Part shown: positions 43,474-52,109 of the stretch, piece by piece | Numbering within the stretch: the first letter of the stretch is position 1 | Layout: every line of letters starts with the position of its first letter | Source: Desulfobulbus sp. | GTDB lineage: Bacteria; Desulfobacterota; Desulfobulbia; Desulfobulbales; Desulfobulbaceae | Length of the DNA stretch: 52,417 bases | NCBI GenBank assembly: GCA_028684915.1 | Contig: JAQUEZ010000023.1 | Span: 1 to 52,417, forward strand | Reading direction: 5' to 3' | Notes under the pieces: generated by a model | What the model was told of the DNA's origin: nothing | Databases searched by the model: none | The model's input: the letters and a program-made list of their open reading frames with translations, nothing else | Translations under genes and position numbers: made by a program

Positions 43474-46005
43474 TTGGAACAGTCGGATATTCAAGAAAAA
43501 ATCCGTGGTATTGTCGAACGCGTGACTTACCATGACGAAGCCAGCGGTTGGACCGTGCTCAGGGTTACTCTGTTCGGTGGATTTGGCCGTATGGAAACGG
43601 TCACTGTGCACCAAATGAAGGTCTTTGCCGGGGCTACCATGGAATTCAACGGTGCCTGGGTTCAGCATCCTAAATTCGGTCGTCAATTCAAGGCCAAATA
43701 CGCATTTGAGCTGCGACCGGCAACCGCCGGTGCGCTGGAAAAATACCTGGGAAGCGGACTGATCAAGGGCGTGGGACCCAAGACTGCAGGTCGTATTGTT
43801 CGCCACTTCGGCGAGCGCACTTTAAGCGTGTTTGAGGAGGGAATCGAACAGTTGGCCGAGGTGCCGGGGATCGCCGAGAAAAAACTGGCCATGATCAAGG
43901 CGGCCTGGATCGAACATCGGGCAATCCGTGATGTGATGATGTTCCTCCAGGCACACGGCATCTCCACCCTGTTTGCGGTGCGGATCTTTAAGCAATATGG
44001 CGAACGTTCCATTGCACTGGTGCAGGAGAACCCGTATCGCTTGGCCCGCGATTTTTATGGCATTGGATTTTTTTCGGCTGACCGGGTGGCGCTTTCCCTT
44101 GGTTTTGCCCCAGATTCGGATCTGCGGGTTCGGGCCGCCATTCGTCACGTCCTCTCCGCTGCCCGGGAATTTGGTCACTGTTACCTTTCTTTGGATCAGA
44201 TCGGCACCCAGGTAGAAGAACTGCTCGCGCTTGCCCTGAAAACAGCCATTCCCGAGCATCTGGCGACCATGGCCACGGAAAACCAGCTTAAAATCAGAGT
44301 ACTGCCCACGGAAAATAGTGGTGAGGGCGTTCCCTGTTACTATGCAAAATCGCTCTATTACGAGGAAGAGTACGTTGCCGGGCGAATAGCGCAATCCACT
44401 GGAAAAAGGGGGGTTGATCAAAACCGGGTAAGCGATTGGGTCCACCGCTATACCGATGGGCAGGGGATGGCCCTGAGTTCCGAGCAGATTCAGGCGGTCT
44501 GCTCGGTGGTAGATCAGCGTTGCTCGATTCTCACCGGTGGCCCGGGCTGCGGCAAAACCACGACCACACGGGTGATTGTCGCCCTGTTGCAGGCTATGCA
44601 TCAGCGGGTCGCGCTCACCGCCCCCACAGGACGGGCAGCCCAACGGATGGGTGAGGTTATTGGTTTGGAGGCCAAGACTATTCACCGTCTGCTCGAATTT
44701 CAAGGAAACGGATTCAAACGGGGCGAAGAAAACCCGTTGCAGATCGATTTTCTCCTCATCGATGAGAGCTCCATGCTCGACATCTCGCTCACCGCAGCCT
44801 TACTCAAAGCAGTTGACGTGGATACCGCCATCCTCTTTATCGGGGACGCCGACCAGTTGCCCTCGGTTGGGGCAGGTAATGTCCTGCGTGATTTGATCGG
44901 GTGCGGAGTTGTGCCCTGTTGCCGCCTTACCACCATTTTTCGCCAGGCCAGCGAATCGGCTATTGTCCAAACCGCCCATCAAATCAACAGGGGAGAAATG
45001 CCAAGTTTGGACTCCCCGTTTAAAAATCCCCAGATCTGGAAAAACTGCGATTGTTTTTTCATTGATTCTGCCGAGGCGACCCAGCAACAGCTTCATTTTG
45101 TCGCCCGGGTCAAGCAGCAGTACCAAGATGTCGCCGCCCGCGAGGCCTTGTTTGCGCAAACCCCTTTTGCGCCTGAGGACGATGAAGCCGCTGCGCCCTA
45201 CGCCTTTACCGTTCCGGAGCAGTTTAGCCATGTTTCCTTGGGCACTCTTGTTGCCGCCGACTCGGCTGCCTCGCAACTGATTGCATTGGGCAAGAAAATC
45301 CATCCTTGGTCCTCGCTCTATTATGGGCTGACTGCTCTAGATGTGATGCGTAAACTCTACACCGAGTGGGTGCCCAAGTATTTTCCCGGCAGGGAAATTC
45401 AAGTGCTGACGCCGATGATTCGCGGCTCCCTTGGTGCAGCCGGTCTCAATAGCAGCTTGCAGCAGAGCGTGAATCCGGCCCATGCCGAAAAGACCGAGTT
45501 GACCGTGGGCGAACGAGTTTTCCGTGAGGGGGATCGGGTCATTCATCGCCGCAATAATTATGATTTAAACGTGTTCAACGGGGATATCGGTAAAATTGTG
45601 CGGATCGACAATACCGATCTCTCGCTGATGGTAGAATTTTTTCCCGATCAGCGGCTGGTTGAATACAGCCGCGATCAGATCACTGAATTGGATCTGGCCT
45701 ATGCTATCACTATTCACAAATCCCAGGGCTCGGAGTTTGATGTAGTCTTGATTCCGGTGTTGAGCCAGCATTACCGGATGCTCTTTCGCAACCTGATCTA
45801 TACCGGTATTACCCGGGGCAAAAAATTGGTGGTGTTGGTCGGAGCAAGACAATCCTTGGCCATGGCCGTGCACAATCAGGATACCTCTCGGCGACAGACA
45901 GCCCTGGCGCTCTTGATTCGCGAATTTGCCCGCAACTCGAGGGCGCAGGGGGAAATATCTAAGGAAATTGAGGTAAACAAGGGAGAAGGCTCAGTCTCAC
46001 CTTGA
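43474..46005 (+). CDS. recD2: RecD2-family DNA helicase
   Basis: Encodes 843 residues. An N-terminal domain (IRGIVERVTYHDEASGWTV), helix-hairpin-helix repeats (GLIKGVGPKTAGRIV, LAEVPGIAEKKL) and a helicase core follow: Walker A GGPGCGKTTT near residue 354, DESSM near 428, GDADQLPSVGAG, and AYAITIHKSQGSEFD near 750. RecD2 is a 5'-3' helicase acting on recombination and replication forks. An atypical insert of about 80 residues (about 545-625) separates motif III from VLTPMIRGSLG. TTG 43474 has AAGGA directly upstream with little spacing, so the exact start is uncertain. Confidence 0.9.
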   Translation: MEQSDIQEKIRGIVERVTYHDEASGWTVLRVTLFGGFGRMETVTVHQMKVFAGATMEFNGAWVQHPKFGRQFKAKYAFELRPATAGALEKYLGSGLIKGVGPKTAGRIVRHFGERTLSVFEEGIEQLAEVPGIAEKKLAMIKAAWIEHRAIRDVMMFLQAHGISTLFAVRIFKQYGERSIALVQENPYRLARDFYGIGFFSADRVALSLGFAPDSDLRVRAAIRHVLSAAREFGHCYLSLDQIGTQVEELLALALKTAIPEHLATMATENQLKIRVLPTENSGEGVPCYYAKSLYYEEEYVAGRIAQSTGKRGVDQNRVSDWVHRYTDGQGMALSSEQIQAVCSVVDQRCSILTGGPGCGKTTTTRVIVALLQAMHQRVALTAPTGRAAQRMGEVIGLEAKTIHRLLEFQGNGFKRGEENPLQIDFLLIDESSMLDISLTAALLKAVDVDTAILFIGDADQLPSVGAGNVLRDLIGCGVVPCCRLTTIFRQASESAIVQTAHQINRGEMPSLDSPFKNPQIWKNCDCFFIDSAEATQQQLHFVARVKQQYQDVAAREALFAQTPFAPEDDEAAAPYAFTVPEQFSHVSLGTLVAADSAASQLIALGKKIHPWSSLYYGLTALDVMRKLYTEWVPKYFPGREIQVLTPMIRGSLGAAGLNSSLQQSVNPAHAEKTELTVGERVFREGDRVIHRRNNYDLNVFNGDIGKIVRIDNTDLSLMVEFFPDQRLVEYSRDQITELDLAYAITIHKSQGSEFDVVLIPVLSQHYRMLFRNLIYTGITRGKKLVVLVGARQSLAMAVHNQDTSRRQTALALLIREFARNSRAQGEISKEIEVNKGEGSVSP

Positions 46006-46082
46006 AAAAAACAGCCATTGGAGTAGGTTGTTTTTTTGCAACTGTATCCTATTTATCCTTTGATTTTTTTGATGTGAATATC

Positions 46083-46970
46083 ATGCCAGCACGAATCATC
46101 AGCGGTGTTGAGACCGCTAAGGCTATCCGCGAAGAACTTGCGATTGAAGTCGCCGACCTGAAAAAAGGTCATAGTTTGGTCCCTGGATTGGTGACCATTT
46201 TGGTCGGTGAGGATCCCGCCTCCCAGTCTTATGTGGCGGCTAAAAATAAAACCGCGCACGCCCTCGGCATCCACTCCGAACAACGTACCCTGCCTGCGGA
46301 AACCAGTGAGGCTGATCTGCTGCGCATTGTGGGTGAATATAATGCCAACCCGGCTATTCATGGCATTCTGGTCCAGTTACCCCTACCGCGACACATCGAT
46401 GAGGCCAAGGTGCTTTTTACCATTGATCCGAACAAGGATGTCGATGGTTTTCATCCGGTGAATGTGGGCAAGATGATGCTGGGAGAACGCTGTTTTCTGC
46501 CCTGCACTCCCCATGGAATTCTTGAGTTGTTGCAACGATCCGGCATCGAAACCTCCGGTGCCGAGGTGGTGGTGGTCGGGCGCTCCAATATTGTCGGTAA
46601 ACCGATCGCCAACCTGATGCTGCAGAAACGCGCGGGTGGCAATGCCACCGTGACCATCTGCCACACCCGGACCAAAGATATGGATTATCACACCCGTCGG
46701 GCTGATATCCTCATCGTCGCTGCCGGGGTCGCCAAGATGATCAAAGGGAACCAGGTCAAAGAAGGGGCCGTTGTGATTGATGTCGGCGTGAATCGTATAG
46801 GCCAGGCTGAGAGCGGCAAGGCCATTCTTGCCGGTGATGTTGATTTTGCCGATGTCGTTGACAAAGTGGCGGCCATTACACCGGTCCCCGGAGGCGTGGG
46901 GCCGATGACCATCACCATGTTGATGAAGAATACCGTCCAGGCGGCGAAGCAGGCGGCTGGATTGGTGTAA
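46083..46970 (+). CDS. folD: Methylenetetrahydrofolate dehydrogenase / cyclohydrolase
   Basis: Encodes 295 residues. FolD motifs include VGEDPASQSYVAAKNKTAHA with the catalytic lysine, GILVQLPLPRHID, PNKDVDGFHPVNVG, VVVGRSNIVGKPIA for the nucleotide and TPVPGGVGPMTI at the end. It interconverts 5,10-methylene-, methenyl- and 10-formyl-tetrahydrofolate in one-carbon metabolism. ATG 46083 is the family start; the longer frame from 46002 adds an unrelated hydrophobic leader. It lies 77 bp after recD2 on the same strand. Confidence 0.95.
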   Translation: MPARIISGVETAKAIREELAIEVADLKKGHSLVPGLVTILVGEDPASQSYVAAKNKTAHALGIHSEQRTLPAETSEADLLRIVGEYNANPAIHGILVQLPLPRHIDEAKVLFTIDPNKDVDGFHPVNVGKMMLGERCFLPCTPHGILELLQRSGIETSGAEVVVVGRSNIVGKPIANLMLQKRAGGNATVTICHTRTKDMDYHTRRADILIVAAGVAKMIKGNQVKEGAVVIDVGVNRIGQAESGKAILAGDVDFADVVDKVAAITPVPGGVGPMTITMLMKNTVQAAKQAAGLV

Positions 46971-46996
46971 ACGTTTGCGTCTTGTAACGGTAAGTT

Positions 46997-47188
46997 ATGG
47001 CTGACGAGAAAAAAATCTGTCCAACCTGCGGCGGCAGTGGTGAAATCGGTTATTTCCAAGGAGAGAGCCGATTTTTTATCACCCGGGAAGAATGTCCGGC
47101 CTGTTGTGGTGTTGGGTATGTGTTGGAGGAAGACGAATCCGATTCGGCCTCGGAGGATTCCACCGATTTCAACCGGAAAACGTCTTGA
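46997..47188 (+). CDS. Small zinc-finger protein (DnaJ-type)
   Basis: Encodes 63 residues. CPTCGGSGEIG and CPACCGVGYV resemble a pair of DnaJ CxxCxGxG half-motifs, enough to bind one zinc. The C-terminus is acidic. Similar short proteins exist in delta-class bacteria without known function. It follows folD by 26 bp and overlaps nothing, but the next gene starts one base after its stop. Confidence 0.75.
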   Translation: MADEKKICPTCGGSGEIGYFQGESRFFITREECPACCGVGYVLEEDESDSASEDSTDFNRKTS

Positions 47189-47189
47189 T

Positions 47190-47384
47190 ATGAGTACAGC
47201 TGATATATGGGGGATGTTGGGTGAGTTGGATGAGGATCAACCTCTCCAGGTTTTAACCCAACTTTTCGCCCGCTACGAACAACGGCTTGAGCAGAATCCC
47301 GAAAACCCTGAAGCCGCTCTTTTCTTCCGCGATCTTGCTATTATCCTTGAGCAGGTTCAATCCTGCAACCTCAACCGTCGCTGA
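47190..47384 (+). CDS. Small conserved-looking protein (64 aa)
   Basis: Encodes 64 residues starting MSTADIWGMLGELDEDQP, mostly helical, with no recognised domain. ATG overlaps the previous stop region as TGATATG, a typical reinitiation arrangement, so the two tiny genes are probably translated together. I cannot assign a function. Confidence 0.55.
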   Translation: MSTADIWGMLGELDEDQPLQVLTQLFARYEQRLEQNPENPEAALFFRDLAIILEQVQSCNLNRR

Positions 47385-47416
47385 TTCCTCTCGAATTTTC
47401 TCGTTGATCATTTCCC

Positions 47417-48439
47417 ATGAAGACTGATCCTTTGCGCTACCGCAAGGTAGTTGCCTGTGCTGTTCTCTTGCTGTTTGGCCCTTTTTTTGGGTCGAATGCC
47501 ATGGCCGATGCGTTGGGCTACTGCGTGCAAAAAAAGATTGCCCAGGCCTCCGATAGGACTTCGGTCGGCGATCTGCGGCGGCAATGTTTGCGGGAGGCAG
47601 TTGGTGTTGAGCACAGTTTGCAAAGACATGAGGGCGCCGTGGAACAACGGCTGGAGGCGGAAAAAAAGAACGTCCTTAGACCTTTTACCATTATGCCGCA
47701 CCGTCCCAATTATATTTTACCGGTGGTCTATAACGCGCATGGCTACAATGCCGACTACCACCAGGTGGCCAACAGTGATCCCAACTATACCTTTAATCCG
47801 GTAGAGGCCCAGTTTCAGGTCAGCATCAAAACACCATTGGTTTTAGGGGTTTTCGGCGATTCCACCGATATCTACGCCGCGTACACCAATCACAGTTTCT
47901 GGCAGGTGTATAACCACGAAATTTCGGCCCCATTCAGGGAAACCAATCATGAACCGGAGATGTGGATCGAGTTTAAACCGAGTTGGGAGTTGTTCGGCAT
48001 TGTCAATACTACCAACTCTTTCGGTATCAACCACCAATCAAACGGCCAGAGTAGCGTACTTTCACGGAGCTGGAATCGGGTATTTGCCACGTTTGTTCTG
48101 GAATGCGGTGATCTGGGCTTGAGTATAACACCCTGGTATCGAATGCCGGAAAGCAGGGATGACGACGACAACCCGGATATCATAGACTATATGGGCCATT
48201 ATGAGCTCGGGGCCTCCTACAAATGGGAGGATCACACGTTTACCCTGACAAGTCGCAATGTGCTTGAATCCAACTATCATCGAGGATCAGTCCAGTTCAG
48301 CTGGAGCTTTCCACTGGGGGACTGGCCTTTTCTACGCGGCTATCTGCAGTATTACAACGGCTACGGCGAAAGTTTAATCGATTACAACCGCTATGTGAAT
48401 CGGGTTGGGGTTGGGTTATCCCTCACAGATTGGCTGTAA
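47417..48439 (+). CDS. pldA: Outer-membrane phospholipase A (OMPLA)
   Basis: Encodes 340 residues: signal peptide (cleavage after AMA near 30), a coiled region, and a barrel of about twelve strands. The catalytic triad of OMPLA is recognisable: His206 and Ser208 in NHQSNG and Asn220 in RSWNRV, with the same spacing as His142, Ser144 and Asn156 of E. coli. It hydrolyses phospholipids that reach the outer leaflet. The stop is followed by a hairpin (48440-48458). Confidence 0.92.
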   Translation: MKTDPLRYRKVVACAVLLLFGPFFGSNAMADALGYCVQKKIAQASDRTSVGDLRRQCLREAVGVEHSLQRHEGAVEQRLEAEKKNVLRPFTIMPHRPNYILPVVYNAHGYNADYHQVANSDPNYTFNPVEAQFQVSIKTPLVLGVFGDSTDIYAAYTNHSFWQVYNHEISAPFRETNHEPEMWIEFKPSWELFGIVNTTNSFGINHQSNGQSSVLSRSWNRVFATFVLECGDLGLSITPWYRMPESRDDDDNPDIIDYMGHYELGASYKWEDHTFTLTSRNVLESNYHRGSVQFSWSFPLGDWPFLRGYLQYYNGYGESLIDYNRYVNRVGVGLSLTDWL

Positions 48440-48458
48440 ACAGTGCAGCAAGCACTGT
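48440..48458. terminator. Hairpin between pldA and the NtrC-type gene
   Basis: ACAGTGC-AGCAA-GCACTGT is a perfect seven-pair stem starting at the end of pldA, between convergent genes. There is no long T-run. Confidence 0.5.
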
Positions 48459-48559
48459 GATCCAGTGCATCGCGGTGCGTATGCGGTTTTTGGACAATAA
48501 AATTTTCAGTCTTCAGTGGGCTCCTGGCCAGAGAGCTAAACAGGGACTTGATGAGTCCT

Positions 48560-49948
48560 TCATTTCTTGCGTCGCTGCAGATTGTATTTTTTCATTTTGT
48601 ACTGCAAGAGGCTCTTGGTGATGCCCAACTGCTCAGCTGCTCGTGCCTGGACATGAAAGTTGTCATCAAGGGCCTTGCGCACCAGCTTTTCCTCAATTCC
48701 GTTGAGCACCTCGGCCAGACTGAGGTTGTCCGGAATGAATTGACTTAACTCAAGCCCGGTGCTCCACTCTTGGGCGTTGATCAATGCACTGGAATCAGGT
48801 TGCACATCCTCGGGTTCGATCCGGTTACCGTTGCAGAGAATGGCAGCCCGTTCAATGGTGTTTTCCAACTCGCGCACATTGCCTTCCCAGGGCAGGCTGA
48901 TGAGCAGTCGCAGGGCTTCCGGGGAAAGGTCGAGTTCTTTAGCGAGGCTACGGCTGTTTTTTTCAATAAAATGGGTTACCAGGGGGGGGATGTCGTCGAC
49001 TCGTTCGCGCAGCGGCGTGAGATGGATGTGGATCACATTGAGCCGGTAATAGAGGTCCTCACGAAAATGTCCTTTATCGACTTCGTCCTTGAGGTCCTTG
49101 TTGGTGGCTGCGAGGATACGGACATCCACATTCTGGGTCACGGATCCACCCACCCGTTCAAAGCTTTTGTCCTGAAGCACCCGGAGCAGCTTCGCCTGGA
49201 GTTGGGGCGGCATTTCCCCGATTTCATCGAGAAAGAGGGTGCCGGTATCGGCGAGCTCAAAGCGGCCTTTGCGCATCACCACCGCATCGGTGAAGGCTCC
49301 TTTTTCGTGACCAAAGAGCTCACTTTCCAAAAGATGCTCGGAAAGGGCGGCGCAGTTGACCGAGATAAAGGGTGCATCCTTTCGCGGGCTGAGATTATGG
49401 ATGGCCCGGGCGACCAGCTCTTTGCCTGTCCCCGACTCACCGGTGATCAGTACCGATGAGGGGGTAGGGGCCACCTTTTCGATCAGCTGGTAAACAGCGC
49501 GCATGGACGGGCTTTTGCCGATCATGCCACCAAATCCCGAGCGGGGAGTGGCCTCGGCCCGCAACCGTCTGATTTCACGGATCAAACCGTAATGCTCGAC
49601 CGCCTTGGTGACGCTGGCCAAGAGTTGCTGGTTGGAAAAGGGTTTGGCCAGATAGGTGAACGCGCCCAGGCGCATGGCCTCGACCGCCTTTTCTACCTCG
49701 GCGTAGGCGGTAATGAGAATAACCGGCAACTCGCGGTTGTATTCTTTGATTTTGGCAAGAAATTCAATCCCGTCCATCCCGGGCATCTTCATATCCGAGA
49801 TCACCATGTCAAGATCGGTGCTGTAGACAATGGGCAATCCTGCCTTGCCGCTGTCGGCGGTGAACACCTCGTATCCCTCATCCTTGAGCAGTTCTGCCAG
49901 AACGATCTGATAGTTGGGTTCGTCGTCAACGATGAGAATGGTATGCAT
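48560..49948 (-). CDS. NtrC-family response regulator (receiver-AAA+-HTH)
   Basis: Encodes 462 residues: receiver domain with [16 protein letters not shown] and phosphoacceptor Asp52, a sigma-54 AAA+ domain with GESGTGKE (170-177), and a Fis-like helix-turn-helix at the end ([20 protein letters not shown]). The sigma-54 contact loop reads GAFTDA at 217-222 in place of the usual GAFTGA. It activates sigma-54 promoters after phosphorylation by an unlinked kinase. It starts 21 bp after the PHP-domain gene on the same strand. Confidence 0.9.
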   Translation of the reverse strand: MHTILIVDDEPNYQIVLAELLKDEGYEVFTADSGKAGLPIVYSTDLDMVISDMKMPGMDGIEFLAKIKEYNRELPVILITAYAEVEKAVEAMRLGAFTYLAKPFSNQQLLASVTKAVEHYGLIREIRRLRAEATPRSGFGGMIGKSPSMRAVYQLIEKVAPTPSSVLITGESGTGKELVARAIHNLSPRKDAPFISVNCAALSEHLLESELFGHEKGAFTDAVVMRKGRFELADTGTLFLDEIGEMPPQLQAKLLRVLQDKSFERVGGSVTQNVDVRILAATNKDLKDEVDKGHFREDLYYRLNVIHIHLTPLRERVDDIPPLVTHFIEKNSRSLAKELDLSPEALRLLISLPWEGNVRELENTIERAAILCNGNRIEPEDVQPDSSALINAQEWSTGLELSQFIPDNLSLAEVLNGIEEKLVRKALDDNFHVQARAAEQLGITKSLLQYKMKKYNLQRRKK

Positions 49949-49969
49949 GGCTTTGGTCCAGAGAAAAGA

Positions 49970-50821
49970 TTACCGATTTATTGTGCTGAGACGCGCTTTC
50001 ATGTCGTCGAGCAGGGTGCAGGGCGGGCAAAAATCAGGACTGGTGCCAGCCAACCGGTGGGTTGGTCTGGTCTGCCCGTGGAAATCACTCCCGCCGGTGA
50101 GCAGAAGTTTGTGTTCCACCGCAATAGCCCGCAGCTTTTTCTTCATTTTACGACTGTGGGTGGGATAGTACAACTCGATCCCGTCCAATCCTCGCAAGAC
50201 CAACTCACGAATGATGGCTGGTTGCAGCCGCATTGCAGAATCCAGTTGCCCGGGGTGGGCCAGCACGGCCACGCCACCGCAGCGGTGGATCATGGTAATG
50301 GTTTCCGTGGCTGAGTAGGAAAAACGGCCCTCCCAGGCAGGTTTATTCCGACCAAGGAACTGGCGAAAAGCAGCCTCAAAAGTTTCAACCACCCCGTGTT
50401 CCACTAGAAACCGTGCAATATGCGGTCTCCCGGTTTGACCGCAACAGGATATCTGTTCAACTTCCTCGGCGGTTATATCGATGCCTAAATTGCGCAGCTT
50501 CTCCAAGATCACGGCATTACGGCGTTCGCGTCCATCCTGAAGGGGTTTTAACCACTCCAGAAGCACAGGCGCCGTTGGATCAATGCCGTAGCCGAGCATG
50601 TGCAGAGTGTGCTGACGAAGGGTGGTGGAAATTTCCACTCCTGAGATAATCGGGATGCCAGCCTCCTTCCCCAGCCGCATCAATTCAACCACACCCTCGA
50701 CGGTATCATGATCGGTCAGCGCCAGCCCCAGCAAGCCGTTGCGCTGCGCCAGTTCGATCAATTCCGCAGGTGTTGAACTGCCGTCGGAATAAATGGAGTG
50801 GGTATGCAGATCAATACACAT
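49970..50821 (-). CDS. PHP-domain metal-dependent phosphoesterase
   Basis: Encodes 283 residues. Metal ligands are visible in DLHTHSIYSDGS, LTDHDTVEG and GVEIS near residue 65, then HPGQLD and a final GGSDFHGQ. Relatives include RNase AM/YciV, which removes 5' phosphates from nucleotides and short RNAs. ATG 50821 is the family start; the longer frame from 50920 has no better site. It probably precedes the NtrC-type gene in one operon. Confidence 0.88.
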   Translation of the reverse strand: MCIDLHTHSIYSDGSSTPAELIELAQRNGLLGLALTDHDTVEGVVELMRLGKEAGIPIISGVEISTTLRQHTLHMLGYGIDPTAPVLLEWLKPLQDGRERRNAVILEKLRNLGIDITAEEVEQISCCGQTGRPHIARFLVEHGVVETFEAAFRQFLGRNKPAWEGRFSYSATETITMIHRCGGVAVLAHPGQLDSAMRLQPAIIRELVLRGLDGIELYYPTHSRKMKKKLRAIAVEHKLLLTGGSDFHGQTRPTHRLAGTSPDFCPPCTLLDDMKARLSTINR

Positions 50822-51019
50822 GGAATCAAAGGTGTTTGCCGAATAGAGGGGGAAAGTTGAGGCAGGTAAATATACCCGAACATTTTGAATCAATGTACTC
50901 ATGGCCCCGACATTGCGCAATAACCAAATGAAATTGCCGAGAAAAGTATGCTTGTCAACTTTAAGAGCCGTTCTTAATGTTGGCTGAAATTACTTTTTTT
51001 AAGGTTTCAGTACTCAGGC

Positions 51020-51182
51020 GTGATGGACTCGTTCAACGGACATCACGCACTCAGAGATGGCTAAGTAAAACACAGATAGACAGCGAGTAGACTTTCCACG
51101 GTACCAAGGCGTTGAGAAGAGATGTCGGGCGTCGGGAAAAACACTGCGCCGTAGTAGATTGAAGTTTGTACCCTTGCCATCA
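51020..51182 (+). repeat. Dispersed intergenic repeat, copy G
   Basis: A 163-bp copy starting GTGATGGACTCGTTCAACG and ending GCCATCA. GTGATG and CATCAC pair at the start. Blocks in order: CACTCAGAGATGGCTAAG, TAAAACACAGATAGAC, GATGTCGGGCGTCGGGAAAA, ACTGCGCCGTAGTAGATT, GAAGTTTGTA. It lies 100 bp before the MoxR-type gene. Confidence 0.85.
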
Positions 51183-51279
51183 AGGGTATGAAAACGAAAT
51201 TCCGTGCCTCCTCTCTCCGTGCATCAGAGGATCTACGGCTTTTGGGCGTATTTTGAGGTTATCTTTTTCGGAGGATATG

Positions 51280-52092
51280 ATGTCGGGACGACAGCAGCGC
51301 ATTGATGAATACCTGATTGAAGAGGAGCCCTATTATCTGGCCACCGGCGATGAGCTTGCTGTTGCCGAGGCAGCCTATGCCGATGGCTCGCCACTATTGC
51401 TCAAAGGACCGACCGGCTGCGGTAAAACCAGATTTATGCAGTATCTGGCCTGGCGGCTCAAGCGTCCCTTGGTCACCGTGTCCTGTCACGACGACCTTTC
51501 CACCTCTGATCTGGTCGGCCGGTATCTCATTCGTTCCGGAGAGGCGGTCTGGACCGATGGGCCCCTGACCATGGCGGTGCGGGCCGGAGCCATTTGCTAC
51601 TTGGACGAGATTGTCGAAGCTCGTAAAGACACCACGGTGGTGATTCACCCGCTGGCCGATGATCGTCGCCAGCTCCCCATTGAAAAACGGGGTGAACTGC
51701 TCACGGCCCCCAAGGAGTTTCTGTTGGCAGTGTCCTATAATCCCGGGTATCAAAGTGTGCTCAAAGACCTGAAAGCTTCCACTCGGCAGCGATTTGTTGC
51801 CCTGAGCTTTGACTACCCCACTGCAGAGAAAGAGGCGGAGATTGTCTGTAAGGAAGCGCTGGTGGATGGTGATCTGGCAAAATCCTTGGTGAAACTGGCG
51901 GGCATGACCCGCGGATTGAAGGATTCCGGACTCCCCGAGGGGGCTTCCACCCGATTGTTAATTCAAACCGGCAAGCTGATTGGACGTGGTATACCGGTCA
52001 AAACAGCCTGCCGTGCTGCGGTCAGCGAAGCGTTGACCGACGACCGCGAATTGCTGGCTGCCATGGATGAGATGATCAGCTCTCTCTTCTGA
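51280..52092 (+). CDS. MoxR/NorQ (CbbQ)-type AAA+ ATPase
   Basis: Encodes 270 residues. A Walker A GPTGCGKT near residue 43, the LDEIVEARKD Walker B region and a late sensor with ASTRQRF are visible, together with the CbbQ/NorQ features VSCHDDLSTSDLVG and DGPLTMAVRAG. These ATPases work with a VWA-domain partner to mature metalloenzymes such as Rubisco or nitric-oxide reductase. ATG 51280 has GGAGG five bases upstream. The next gene starts 17 bp downstream. Confidence 0.9.
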   Translation: MSGRQQRIDEYLIEEEPYYLATGDELAVAEAAYADGSPLLLKGPTGCGKTRFMQYLAWRLKRPLVTVSCHDDLSTSDLVGRYLIRSGEAVWTDGPLTMAVRAGAICYLDEIVEARKDTTVVIHPLADDRRQLPIEKRGELLTAPKEFLLAVSYNPGYQSVLKDLKASTRQRFVALSFDYPTAEKEAEIVCKEALVDGDLAKSLVKLAGMTRGLKDSGLPEGASTRLLIQTGKLIGRGIPVKTACRAAVSEALTDDRELLAAMDEMISSLF

Positions 52093-52109
52093 TACGGGGT
52101 CGTGTAACT

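Noticed and set aside
43822..44703. A 293-codon antisense frame over recD2
   Set aside because: The sense frame has all helicase motifs; the antisense one has no domain or ribosome-binding site.
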